This document shows, one piece after another, positions 45,033 through 52,944 of a stretch of 54,020 nucleotides of DNA. Position 1 is the stretch's first letter. Each line of letters starts with the position of its first letter. The notes under the pieces were generated by a model that saw nothing but the letters and a program-made list of their open reading frames with translations, was not told the DNA's origin and did not search any database. Source of the stretch: Thiohalocapsa sp. (lineage in GTDB: Bacteria > Pseudomonadota > Gammaproteobacteria > Chromatiales > Chromatiaceae); the NCBI GenBank assembly GCA_021736785.1, contig JAIPFF010000038.1, positions 1 through 54,020 of the forward strand. Direction: 5' to 3'. A program made the translations under genes and the position numbers.

Positions 45033-45625
45033 CAGCGCCCGGACTCCGGCTCGCCGTCTGCGCCGCCACCGCGGCGGCGCTCTCGCGGGATGCGGCCGTG
45101 CTCGAGCTGCAGCGGCTCCGGGCCGGTGAGCTTGATCTGCTCCCCGGGCTCGAGCCGCGCCTGCAGCCCGACGACATCGGGCTCGATCGGGAGCTCGCGG
45201 CCGTCGCGCTCGGCCAGGATGGCGAGCAGCACGGACGCGGGCCGACCATAGTCGAACAACACGTTCAGCGCCGCGCGGATGGTGCGCCCGGATTGCAGCA
45301 CGTCGTCCACCAGACAGATATGGCGGTCTTCCACCGGCAGCGGCAGGTGCGAGGGGCGCACCTGCGGATGCATGCCGATGCGGGTGAAATCGTCGCGGTA
45401 AAAAGAAATGTCCAAGTGTCCCAGCGGATCCGTCAGTCCGAGTAGTGCATGCAAACGCTCGGCGACCCAAACGCCGCCGGTGTGAATGCCGATCATCAGC
45501 GGTCGCTCGATGCGCCGCCGTGCGAGCAGTGAGCGCATCTTCGCCGCCATGTCGGTGATGGCCGCATCGACTTCCGCCGCGCTCTTGAAGACGCCGGTGG
45601 TACCGGTTTGCTCGGGATCGGTCAT
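45032..45625 (-). CDS. pyrR: PyrR bifunctional pyrimidine regulator / uracil phosphoribosyltransferase
   Basis: A PRPP-binding phosphoribosyltransferase-fold protein of 197 residues. The PRPP loop is [19 protein letters not shown] near 104, and the N-terminal part [18 protein letters not shown] matches PyrR. In Bacillus PyrR is an RNA-binding attenuator, but in Gammaproteobacteria its regulatory role is less certain. The last 25 residues are Arg/Gly-rich and unusual for the family. The stop overlaps the pyrB start. I see no PyrR-type antiterminator stem upstream in the 61-nt gap to ruvX. Confidence 0.93.
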   Translation of the reverse strand: MTDPEQTGTTGVFKSAAEVDAAITDMAAKMRSLLARRRIERPLMIGIHTGGVWVAERLHALLGLTDPLGHLDISFYRDDFTRIGMHPQVRPSHLPLPVEDRHICLVDDVLQSGRTIRAALNVLFDYGRPASVLLAILAERDGRELPIEPDVVGLQARLEPGEQIKLTGPEPLQLEHGRIPRERRRGGGADGEPESGR

Positions 45626-45686
45626 TTTACAGGCCCCTGCTCGCCCGCCGCGACGCGGCGAGACGTTGCTGCATTGGATCGCGCCG

Positions 45687-46121
45687 TCACGGATCCGTCC
45701 CTGCGGCCCGCCCTTGGTCGGTGAGCCAGGTTTCCAGTATCAGCTTGGCAGCATAGGCATCGACCAAGTCGCGCTGCTGTCTGCTGCCCGCGGCGTCGAC
45801 GCCGAGCCGGCGCTCCGCTTCGAGCGTGGTCAGCCGCTCGTCGACCAGATGCACGGTGAGGCCGAAGCGCCCCTCGAGCTGACGGGCGAATCGGCGCACG
45901 CGCTCGGTCCAAGTCTCCTCGGTGTCATCCATATTGTACGGCAGACCCAGCACGGCCGCGTCGGGCTGCCAGTCGCCGATGATGGCCTCGATCCGCGTCC
46001 AGTCGGGTTTTTGCCCGCGGTTGCGCAAGGTCGTCAGTGGCGTGGCTGTGCCGGAAACGGTCTGTCCGACCGCGATACCGATTTTGCTGGTGCCGTAGTC
46101 GAAGCCGAGGAGCGTTGCCAA
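45687..46121 (-). CDS. ruvX: Putative Holliday junction resolvase / pre-16S rRNA nuclease RuvX (YqgF)
   Basis: An RNase H-fold nuclease that finishes 5' maturation of 16S rRNA and is also described as a junction resolvase. It has 144 residues, the standard size. The catalytic aspartate is in [17 protein letters not shown] at the start, followed by [19 protein letters not shown] (Gly-Leu-Pro and the conserved substrate loop) and [14 protein letters not shown] with its Asp/Glu pair. The start is the TTG at 46121, with GGTAA nearby; no in-frame ATG is found upstream. It lies between yqgE and pyrR, the common gammaproteobacterial order. Confidence 0.92.
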   Translation of the reverse strand: MATLLGFDYGTSKIGIAVGQTVSGTATPLTTLRNRGQKPDWTRIEAIIGDWQPDAAVLGLPYNMDDTEETWTERVRRFARQLEGRFGLTVHLVDERLTTLEAERRLGVDAAGSRQQRDLVDAYAAKLILETWLTDQGRAAGTDP

Positions 46122-46308
46122 TGGCGTTACCGGAGTAGGTGATGCGGGGCGGGTTACGGGAGGCGGGCTATTCGGCGCGGGTCGTTCGGGGGATCAGCGC
46201 GAGGTGTCCGGGTCGTCGCTGGCCGGCCTAGCGGGGCCCTCCGGCGGCGCTTCCCATTGAACGGATGGCGGTCGCACGGAAGGCGATTGCACGGAAGACG
46301 GCGCCAAG

Positions 46309-46878
46309 TCAGGCGTGGCCCGCTTCGCCGCTCAGCAGGTTCAGGTCGACGCCCAGTAGCTGAGCGGCGGCCAACCAACGCTCCGCCGGCGACAGGCTGA
46401 ACATGATGTCCGCATCCGCCGGTCCGCTGAGCCAGGCGTTGGCGCTGAGCTCGTCCTCCAATTGTCCGCCGCCCCAACCGGCATAGCCCAACGCGATCAG
46501 CCGCTGCTCGGGACCGTCGCCGTCGGCAATGGCCTCGAGCACGTCGCGGGATGTGGTGACGCGGATATCCGGTGTCACCGAAAGCGTCGAGTCGTAATCG
46601 GCGGCGCCGTCGTGGATCACGAAGCCGCGGTCTGTTTGTACTGGACCGCCGAGATACACTTGGGCGTCGGCAACGCCCGGAGCCGTTGGCTTGATGTCGA
46701 GCTGTTCCAGCACCTCGCCCAAGCGGATGTCCATCGGCCGGTTGATGACGATGCCCATGGCGCCCGCTTCGGTGTGCTCGCAGATATAGGTGACCGTTCG
46801 CGAGAAGTTCGGGTCTTTCAGGCCCGGCATCGCGATCAGGAAATGGTTGGTGAGCGAGGTTGCGAAGCTCATGTCCAT
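46309..46878 (-). CDS. yqgE: YqgE/AlgH family protein
   Basis: A 189-residue member of UPF0301 (YqgE, AlgH in Pseudomonas), a conserved cytoplasmic family of undefined function that has been linked to alginate regulation. The family start FATSLTNHFLIAMPGLKDPNFSRTV is present at residues 5-29 (given for position), followed by GAMGIVINRPMDIRLGEVLEQL and ALGYAGWGGGQLEDELSANAWL. I chose the ATG at 46878; a later ATG at 46872 is also possible, and a reading from 47001 would overlap the upstream tonB gene and add 41 atypical residues. It is followed by ruvX after 187 nt. Confidence 0.9.
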   Translation of the reverse strand: MDMSFATSLTNHFLIAMPGLKDPNFSRTVTYICEHTEAGAMGIVINRPMDIRLGEVLEQLDIKPTAPGVADAQVYLGGPVQTDRGFVIHDGAADYDSTLSVTPDIRVTTSRDVLEAIADGDGPEQRLIALGYAGWGGGQLEDELSANAWLSGPADADIMFSLSPAERWLAAAQLLGVDLNLLSGEAGHA

Positions 46879-46958
46879 AGTATCCAGACCGCTCAGGCGT
46901 GAAGCAAGCGGGGTGCCGACGAAAGGCGTGCCTGAAAATGCGTCGGAGCTGCGCCCGA

Positions 46959-47999
46959 TCAATTGTCCCAGCCAAGCCTGTTGTTGCGCTGGAATTGCCA
47001 AGTCCGGGTAATGTCGAGGACATCCGTCTCGGCCCGGATATCCGCGGGGAAAGGCGCGAACGGGGCCGCCAGTTCGACGATGCGCACCGCGGCGCGATCG
47101 AGCAGCGGGTGACCGGACGAGCGTACGACGCGAACGCCTTCGAGACTGCCGTCCGCGCGCAGGGCGACGTGCAGGATCAGGTTGCCGTAAAGACCTTGCT
47201 GCTTGGCCTCTTGCGGGTAGTTCAAGTTGCCGATGCGCTCGACCTTGCGTCGCCAGGCCTCCATGTACGCGGCGTAACGGTATTCCCGCGTGCTTGTGCT
47301 GATGGCCTTGCGGCGGGTGCGCTGGGCGTAGGCGCTGCTCTGTGCATCGATGCGCGCCGCAAGCGCCTGAATCTCGGCGCTGCGGCTGGCAAGTATGTCC
47401 GCCGCCGAGACGGCGGGTGCATCGCGCGGTTCGGGTGTCGCTTCCAGAATGTCGAGCGGGTCGGTCATCTCGGGGGCCGGCTCCCGAACGGGCTCCCGAA
47501 CGGGCTCCGGGATAGTTTCCGGGATGGGCTCGGGGGGCTGCTCGGTAGCAGGTTCCGAAACGGGCTCGAGCAGTGGCTCGATCGGGAGAAGCGGCTCGAT
47601 GGCGGGCGCGGGAGCCGGCGGCGCGCTCTGCTCTGAGGGCTGCGGGGCGTGCGCTTCCGGTTCCGATTCCGGTACCGATTCAGGCTCGGGCTCGGGCTCG
47701 GTCGGTTCGACCTCGATGTCGGGCGGCAGCGGCTCGAGCTCCGGCAGCGGTGTCCGGGTGTCGGCCGCCCGATCGACTTGCGCGGCCACGGCGGCTTCGT
47801 CGGGGCTTCGATCCTGACCCGGCGATTTGACGATGATGACTTCCAGCATGCCCGCATCCGAAGGCCGGGGTCGCGGCATTTCGAATCCGATCACGAGCAG
47901 CAGGGCCGCGTGCAGCATGGCCGCGATGGCCAGTGCGACGAGCAGGCGGCGGCCGTCGGCGGAACCGGCTATCGCTGCGCTCGAAGCGGATGCGCTCAT
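46959..47999 (-). CDS. TonB family energy-transducing protein
   Basis: A 346-residue TonB-like protein that couples the proton-motive force to outer-membrane receptors. It has the expected N-terminal anchor helix LLVALAIAAMLHAALLLVIG (about 19-38), a long Pro/Glu-rich periplasm-spanning spacer (residues about 85-200, PEPEPE and similar), and a C-terminal TonB domain with YRYAAYMEAWRRKVERIGNLNYPQEA, LRADGSLEGVRVVRSSGHPLLDRAA and TRTWQF. No exbB/exbD is in the window. A tonB gene next to gshB and yqgE is typical of Pseudomonas and Chromatiales. Its gene symbol is left empty because several TonB paralogues are usual. Confidence 0.9.
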   Translation of the reverse strand: MSASASSAAIAGSADGRRLLVALAIAAMLHAALLLVIGFEMPRPRPSDAGMLEVIIVKSPGQDRSPDEAAVAAQVDRAADTRTPLPELEPLPPDIEVEPTEPEPEPESVPESEPEAHAPQPSEQSAPPAPAPAIEPLLPIEPLLEPVSEPATEQPPEPIPETIPEPVREPVREPAPEMTDPLDILEATPEPRDAPAVSAADILASRSAEIQALAARIDAQSSAYAQRTRRKAISTSTREYRYAAYMEAWRRKVERIGNLNYPQEAKQQGLYGNLILHVALRADGSLEGVRVVRSSGHPLLDRAAVRIVELAAPFAPFPADIRAETDVLDITRTWQFQRNNRLGWDN

Positions 48000-48032
48000 C
48001 GGGGCCTTGTCTTATGCGGTGCTTCTCAGCGC

Positions 48033-49151
48033 TCAGCGCTCGACGGCCGCTTCCGCGGCCGGGGCCGCTATGGCAACGTCGGCATCTTGGTCGAGGATCT
48101 GAATGCGCTCGGCCATTGCCGGCGTCATATGCAGCGTCCCGGCGTCGTCGATGAGCATTGCATAGTCGATATCCATGCGATCGGCGATCTCGCGCCAGCC
48201 CGAGACGCCGGCCACCATCAGCGCCGTAGAGGCCGCGTCCGCCAACGCCGCCGAGCCGTTATGCAGCACCGTTGCCGCGCGGATGCTCTCCGCCGGGTAG
48301 CCGCTGCGCGGATCGATGACGGCGTGATAGGTCTTGTCCTCGTAGATGAAATTGCGGGCGTAGTCGCTGCTGGTGAAGATGCTGGCATCTCCGCTCACGT
48401 TCAGAATCGCCAGCACGCTGCCGCCGCTGGCCCGGCGGATCGGGATCCGCCAGGGGCGTCCGGCGCGGTCGCCGATCACGCGCACGTTCCCCCCGGCGGC
48501 GATCATCGCGCTGCGCACGCCGCGCTCGCGCAGGTCGTCGATCGCCAAGTCCATGGCATAGCCCAGCGCGATTGCGCTGAAGTCGAGGCTGACGGCCGGG
48601 TTGTCGCTCTGCAGCATGATGCCGTCGATATACAGGTCGTCCAGGGTCGGCGCCGCGCCGACCAGCCGCTTGATCTCCTGCTGTCTCGGCGGCGGGCGGC
48701 ACTCGGGCTCGTCGGTGTGGAAGCCCCACAGCCGCACCAAGCGTCCGATGGTCGGATTGAACAGGTGATCGCTCTGCACCGCGAGCGCTTGGCTGCGGCG
48801 GATCAGCGGCAAAATCGAAGGTGGCGCCGCGAACGGCTCTCCGGTCGCCAGCAGCTCGTTGACCCGCACCATCGGACCCGGTTCCCAGGCGTGCAGGGTG
48901 CGGCTCAGGAACAGCATGTCGTGCTCCACCTCGGCGGCGGCGTCGAGCGCCTCCTGCTTCAGCATGCCGACGATGCTCACGTCCACGGCGCCGTCGAAGG
49001 CAATGAATTGGGTGGTCAGCACCGGCGTTTCGCCGCCGCGACAGCCGGCCAGCAACAGCAAGAGTGCAAGCGCGGCGAGCAGTGCCTGCGCCGACCCGCG
49101 GAACGGCGGCAGGCATTTTCCGCGGCGGTGCCTGGTGCGATGTCGACTCAT
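48033..49151 (-). CDS. apbE: FAD:protein FMN transferase (ApbE lipoprotein)
   Basis: Attaches FMN covalently to Thr/Ser of flavoproteins such as NqrB/C and RnfG/D in the periplasm. It has 372 residues. The N-terminus has a lipobox, LLLLLAGC near 29-36, so it is an outer- or inner-membrane lipoprotein. FAD and Mg sites are seen in DFSAIALGYAMDL, IAAGGNVRVIGDRAGRPW and HAVIDPRSGYPAES, with ALADAASTALMV at the C-terminal metal site. ATG 49151 was chosen because the longer reading overlaps gshB. The gene lies between gshB and tonB, which are usually adjacent, so it looks inserted. The target flavoprotein is not in the window. Confidence 0.93.
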   Translation of the reverse strand: MSRHRTRHRRGKCLPPFRGSAQALLAALALLLLLAGCRGGETPVLTTQFIAFDGAVDVSIVGMLKQEALDAAAEVEHDMLFLSRTLHAWEPGPMVRVNELLATGEPFAAPPSILPLIRRSQALAVQSDHLFNPTIGRLVRLWGFHTDEPECRPPPRQQEIKRLVGAAPTLDDLYIDGIMLQSDNPAVSLDFSAIALGYAMDLAIDDLRERGVRSAMIAAGGNVRVIGDRAGRPWRIPIRRASGGSVLAILNVSGDASIFTSSDYARNFIYEDKTYHAVIDPRSGYPAESIRAATVLHNGSAALADAASTALMVAGVSGWREIADRMDIDYAMLIDDAGTLHMTPAMAERIQILDQDADVAIAAPAAEAAVER

Positions 49152-49303
49152 CGGCGATCCGCGCCGACACTCCTCACGCCGGGCGCTCCCGTCTCGGTCG
49201 GTCGGGCGATTGTCGCGTTGTTCGATTTTCAATTGCTTATGCGCTCGGATTTGGCGGGGCGTCCGGCCCGGCACGGCAACCGCCGCATCCTTCAGCGCGT
49301 TTT

Positions 49304-50257
49304 CTAGCGGCCATCGAGCTGCTCCGCGACGGCGTTCATCAGGTCGCCGGCGATATCCGTGCCGCAATCGCGGTCGATCTCGCGGATACAGGTGGGGCTG
49401 GTGATGTTGATTTCGGTGAGCCAGTCGCCGATGACATCGAGCCCGGCAAACAAGACGCCGCGGCGGCGCAGCTCCGGGCCGACCTGCGCCGCGATCCAGC
49501 GTTCGCGCTCGCTGATCGGCCGCACCTCGGCGCGGGCACCGGCGGCCAGGTTGCCGCGCGAATCGCCGCCGGACGGAACGCGGGCCAGCACATGTTCCAC
49601 CGGCTCGCCATTTACCAGCAGTACGCGTTTGTCGCCGTCGACGATCTCGGGCAAGTAGCGCTGCGCCATGCAGAAGCGTGTGCCATTGGCGGTCAGTGTC
49701 TCGATAATGACGCCGGTGTTCGGATCGCCTCGCCCGATGCGGAAGATCGAGCGCCCGCCCATGCCGTCGAGGGGCTTCAGGATGATGTCCCCATGGGACT
49801 CGAGGAAGCCACGCAGCAAGGCAGCGCTGCGGGTCACGGTGAGCGGCGGACAGCATTGCGGGAAATGGGCGGCGAAGATCTTTTCGTTGGCGTCGCGCAG
49901 GGTTTGAGGGTCGTTGACCACCAGGCAGCCGGCATCGCGCGCGAGCTCCAAAAGGTAGGTCGCGTAGACGTACTCCATGTCGAATGGGGGGTCCTTGCGC
50001 ATCAGGACCGCGTCGATGGCGGACAGCGGGCGGGTCTCGCTGTCGCCGAGCGTGAACCAGTCGAGCGGATCATCGCGAACGGCGACGGGGCGCATGGTTG
50101 CGCTCACCACGGAATCGCTCAGGAACAGGTCGCCCTGTTCCATATACCACAGCGTCCAACCGCGACGCTGAGCGGCCAACATCATCGCGAAGGTGCTGTC
50201 CTTCTTGATGCTGATGGATCCGATCGGATCCATGACAACGCCGACTTCACGCTTCAT
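49304..50257 (-). CDS. gshB: Glutathione synthetase
   Basis: Adds glycine to gamma-glutamylcysteine using ATP. It has 317 residues, matching E. coli GshB (316). It opens MKREVGVVMDPIGSISIKKD, then has RKDPPFDMEYVYATYLLE near 108, and the ATP-grasp elements ILKPLDGMGGRSIFRI, RYLPEIVDGDKRVLLVNGEP and the Mg-site segment DVIGDWLTEINITSPTCIREID. Its start lies 150 nt downstream of the sRNA candidate's terminator on the same strand. It is the first gene of the gshB-apbE-tonB-yqgE-ruvX-pyr cluster. Confidence 0.97.
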   Translation of the reverse strand: MKREVGVVMDPIGSISIKKDSTFAMMLAAQRRGWTLWYMEQGDLFLSDSVVSATMRPVAVRDDPLDWFTLGDSETRPLSAIDAVLMRKDPPFDMEYVYATYLLELARDAGCLVVNDPQTLRDANEKIFAAHFPQCCPPLTVTRSAALLRGFLESHGDIILKPLDGMGGRSIFRIGRGDPNTGVIIETLTANGTRFCMAQRYLPEIVDGDKRVLLVNGEPVEHVLARVPSGGDSRGNLAAGARAEVRPISERERWIAAQVGPELRRRGVLFAGLDVIGDWLTEINITSPTCIREIDRDCGTDIAGDLMNAVAEQLDGR

Positions 50258-50407
50258 CGGGTCAGTTTAACTCAAAAACGCCGCTGGACCTTTGGTAGAT
50301 AGGGTGGCGGATAAGCCTGCGCAGGACGCGGCGAGGGCGGTGTGCCGGCGGCAAGCCTTGCAAGGATGGTCCGGCGGCGGATGAGAACGATAGGCTGATG
50401 CACATAG

Positions 50408-50440
50408 AAAAACCCCGGTGCTCGGGGGAGGGCACCGGGG
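50408..50440 (-). terminator. Intrinsic terminator (end of sRNA candidate)
   Basis: On the minus strand CCCCGGTGC (50440-50432) and GCACCGGGG (50421-50413) form a perfect 9-bp stem with a 10-nt loop, followed immediately by five Ts (50412-50408). It ends the sRNA candidate and any read-through from the adaptor gene. Confidence 0.85.
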
Positions 50441-50528
50441 TAACGTTCCCGCAGCTCGGGGGAGAGCTGACGGGAAAGGCCCGGCGGGAGGGGGAGCCCC
50501 CCGGGCCCGTGCCGTTTCAGGCACCTGT
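50408..50528 (-). ncRNA. Candidate small RNA with three CUCCCCC-loop hairpins
   Basis: About 121 nt, read on the minus strand. After a TATAAT box it folds into four back-to-back hairpins. H1 (50524-50509) is GTGCC-TGAAAC-GGCAC. H2 (50507-50478) has a 7-bp GGCCCGG stem plus 3 more pairs and loop GCTCCCCCT. H3 (50476-50446) has TTCCCG and CAGCTC stems with loop TCCCCC. H4 (50440-50413) has a 9-bp CCCCGGTGC stem with loop CCTCCCCCGA, followed by TTTTT. All three large loops contain CUCCCCC, complementary to GGGGAG Shine-Dalgarno sequences. The layout recalls C-rich-loop sRNAs such as Xanthomonas sX13. No ORF lies inside. Confidence 0.7.
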
Positions 50529-50535
50529 AGGTTGG

Positions 50536-50541
50536 ATTATA
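50536..50541 (-). promoter_or_regulatory. -10 box (TATAAT) of the sRNA candidate
   Basis: A perfect TATAAT on the minus strand, 8 nt before an A at 50528 that starts the folded region. No good -35 lies 16-18 nt upstream; a TG lies one base off the extended -10 position (TGTCTATAAT). The surrounding 50535-50605 is A+T-rich compared with its neighbours. Confidence 0.5.
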
Positions 50542-50608
50542 GACAAAACCGGAAAGTTCCGCAGCTTGCAGTGTAAACGGTTATCAGTGCGGGAATATTT
50601 ACGGTGCC

Positions 50609-50670
50609 GGTTTGCCCGGTTTCCCCAGTTTCCCGGTTTCCCGGTTTCCCGGTTTCCCGGTTTCCCGGGG
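50609..50670. repeat. 8-bp tandem repeat (GGTTTCCC)n, about 7-8 copies
   Basis: The period of 8 bp runs for about 62 bp, with perfect copies from about 50626 and diverged copies at the left end (GGTTTGCC, CGGTTTCC). It lies between the adaptor gene and the sRNA candidate. It differs in sequence from the 8-bp tract at 11922 but has the same period. Confidence 0.9.
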
Positions 50671-50713
50671 TTGCCCGAGACTCCGTATACCCAAGACCGC
50701 GTATGCCCGAAAT

Positions 50714-51508
50714 TCAGGGCAGCGTCACCTGCACGAACTCCGACGGGCGCAGCGTCTCGTCGGGGCGGCTGTCGAAGATGACATCCAACTCGTAGACGGC
50801 GCCGTCGGGGTCGATGCGCACGGCCTCGACGCCGAGGCTGTAGACCGACGCATCGCGCATCTGCCCGCGCACGTTGACCTTGGCCGGCTGGCCCGGGCGG
50901 TAGCGGCGCAGCACGTCCGCGGTCACCAGAATGCGGGCCAGCATCTTGTCCGTGGGTGCGACGGCCACCAACGGCGCCTGCTGCAGCGTCTTGTAGATGA
51001 CCGCGCCGCCGTAGGCGTTGCGCTCGACGACGATGCCGTCGTAGGGCGCGCGCAGCTCGGTGCGCTCGAGCAGGACGTCCGCGGCCGCCTGCGCGGCCTT
51101 GGCTGACTCTTGGCCGGCGACGGCCGCGGCGTGGGCCAGTTCCGTGTCCTTCAGCTCTTCGATCGCGATCAGACCGCGGTCGAAGAGCTCTTGGGCGCGG
51201 TCCAGCTCCCGCTGGGCGTCCTCCAGCGCCACGGCGCTGCGCGCGGTGCGCGCCTTGGCCTCCAGGGCCGCGGCGGTGGCCTCGCGCTGGTCCATGCGCA
51301 ACAACAGCTCGCCTTTCTCGACATGCTGGCCCGGCTTGACCAGCACCTCGTCGACGATGCCGTTCTCGACCGCGCGCATCTCGACCTTGTGTTGCCACTC
51401 GAGACGCCCGCTCATCTGCAGCGCCAGGGCTTGCGTCGACGCCGTCAGCAGCAGTGCACAAGCGACCGCGGCGCGCAGGATGGGGTGCTGGACCTTTGGC
51501 ATATTCAT
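50714..51508 (-). CDS. HlyD/RND-type periplasmic adaptor (membrane-fusion) protein
   Basis: A 264-residue adaptor that would link an inner-membrane pump to a TolC channel. A signal peptide is visible (AAVACALLLTASTQALA, about 13-29). The lipoyl-like halves are VENGIVDEVLVKPGQHVEKGELLLRMD near 47-73 (for position) and ERTELRAPYDGIVVERNAYGG near 149, separated by a short coiled coil (ALEAKARTARSAVALEDAQR). A beta-barrel part follows (PGQPAKVNVRGQMRD). It is short for the family. ATG 51508 was chosen because the longer reading adds an Arg/Pro-rich leader. A TolC-like gene lies 165 nt upstream; no pump gene is in the window. Confidence 0.85.
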   Translation of the reverse strand: MNMPKVQHPILRAAVACALLLTASTQALALQMSGRLEWQHKVEMRAVENGIVDEVLVKPGQHVEKGELLLRMDQREATAAALEAKARTARSAVALEDAQRELDRAQELFDRGLIAIEELKDTELAHAAAVAGQESAKAAQAAADVLLERTELRAPYDGIVVERNAYGGAVIYKTLQQAPLVAVAPTDKMLARILVTADVLRRYRPGQPAKVNVRGQMRDASVYSLGVEAVRIDPDGAVYELDVIFDSRPDETLRPSEFVQVTLP

Positions 51509-51673
51509 GGATCTTGTCGTTATGGTTGATCGGCTAGGGCGCCGGCCCCGGCCTCGGCCGAATAGGCCGCGCGGGCGCCAGCTCTGCGTGGGCTCCGCGC
51601 GCACCGCCGCCTCGGCGCAACCGCGGCACGGAGGAGCGAATGCGGGCACTCCCGCGGCCGACGGGGCTTGCGC

Positions 51674-52855
51674 TCAAGGTACTGATTTGCCCTGCAGCGC
51701 CGCGAGCTCGGCGCGTGTCAAGGCCAGGCAAAGCGCAACCTGCTCCTCGTCGCGCTTGGCTTTGGTCTGCTGGCTCATCGAGAAGCCCAAATCCGCGGTC
51801 ACTTCCAACTCGTACATCGTTCGGCTCTCATCCAGCTTCAGATCGCGCCAGTAGGATTCCGTCTCGGCCTGCTCGGCGATGACATCGAGTAACTCCATGC
51901 GCGTCAACAGCTCCAGCGCCTGCTGGCGGACGCTCATCTCCACCAGCGCGCGGCCGGCAGCGTCGCTGCTGCCGACCAGCGCCTTGACCCGCGGATTGTT
52001 CTCCAGCGCCGCGCCGACGACGGCGTCGAGCTCGGGCAGCTTCGTCTTGTCCGCGGCGAGGTCCGGTGTGACGAGATCGCGTGGCAGCTCTTCGGGGCGG
52101 CCCAAGGCCTGGGCCAGCAGCGAGCGGGTGATCCGCTGGGCGGCCTCGCTGGCGGCGCGCTGCCGGCGGATCAGCTGGTACTCGGCCTCCAGCTCCGCCA
52201 CCTTCAGCGGCGAGAACTGACCCAGCTCCGCGCGCGCCTCGGCGCGGTCGAACTGAATAAAGGCCACCGCCATGGCTTCGTTGTCGCGTGAATAGCTCAG
52301 ATCCGCCAACAGTACGTCGTAGAAGCGCTGCATGATCTCGAGACGCTGGGACGCTTCGGACGTCAGCAGTGCGGACCAGGCCACATCGCGCGCCGCGTCG
52401 TCGCCGCGCGTGCCGGTGAAGGCGAGTGCGTGGCAGCCCAGAAACAGCGGCTGGGGGCGCGGCAGCAGCGCCGCGATCGATTCAGTCTTCCCGGTAGCGG
52501 CTTGCGCCGCTGCGCGTATGCGCGGGTGGTCATCCGCCAGCGTCAGCGCATGCTCCAGGGTGAGCGGACTCGGCAGCGGCTCTTCATCGGCCTGCGCGAC
52601 GGCCGCCGTGGCGACCGACAGCCCGAGCAGCAAAGCCGCCAGCGGGCGCGGCGGGCCCGCGCGGCGGGAGGGCTCGATACCGACGCGTGCGCCGGTCGAG
52701 GTCCGCCGTGAAGCGTCGCGATCCCGCGTTTTCGGGCTCCGGGCCCGCGCAGCGTGGCTGATGTGCGCTATCCACGCGGCGGCAGTACGCGGCCGAGCGC
52801 ATCCGTGAGTCGGTACGGACTTGTCGTGATCGTCGGGGAGGTCGTGCTCCATCAT
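51674..52855 (-). CDS. TolC-like outer-membrane efflux protein, atypical N-terminus
   Basis: A 393-residue protein of the TolC/OEP type. The signal peptide PLAALLLGLSVATAAVAQA is at about 71-89, after an Arg-rich stretch of 70 residues that is unusual for an exported protein. The ATG at 52855 gives the only long reading, but no alternative start codon lies nearer the signal, so the true start is uncertain. The body has LTLEHALTLADDHPRIRAA and the helical repeat-like QFDRAEARAELGQFSPLKVAELEAEYQLIRRQRAA (position about 215), the hallmark coiled coils. At about 300 mature residues it is shorter than TolC (about 470). It lies upstream of the adaptor gene on the same strand. Confidence 0.75.
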   Translation of the reverse strand: MMEHDLPDDHDKSVPTHGCARPRTAAAWIAHISHAARARSPKTRDRDASRRTSTGARVGIEPSRRAGPPRPLAALLLGLSVATAAVAQADEEPLPSPLTLEHALTLADDHPRIRAAAQAATGKTESIAALLPRPQPLFLGCHALAFTGTRGDDAARDVAWSALLTSEASQRLEIMQRFYDVLLADLSYSRDNEAMAVAFIQFDRAEARAELGQFSPLKVAELEAEYQLIRRQRAASEAAQRITRSLLAQALGRPEELPRDLVTPDLAADKTKLPELDAVVGAALENNPRVKALVGSSDAAGRALVEMSVRQQALELLTRMELLDVIAEQAETESYWRDLKLDESRTMYELEVTADLGFSMSQQTKAKRDEEQVALCLALTRAELAALQGKSVP

Positions 52856-52944
52856 GTGCCATCCGTTCGTTTGATCTTGCCGCCACGGGCCGCGGCCGAA
52901 TCAAAGCACCCCTTACCTCGCGATGCAATACCGCCATAGGACTC

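Noticed and set aside
43476-45251. 591-codon plus-strand ORF opposite pyrB and pyrC'
   Set aside because: It crosses two real genes in antisense and has no family similarity that I recognise.
50413-50510. CsrB/RsmY-like RNA on the plus strand (GGA in loops)
   Set aside because: The loops would expose GGGGGAG, but the plus strand has no promoter and no T-run. Both are present only on the minus strand, where the loops read CUCCCCC.
50609-50670. Possible CRISPR array at the GGTTTCCC repeats
   Set aside because: The repeats are contiguous 8-bp units with no spacers, and no cas genes are present. The same applies to the tract at 11922-11984.
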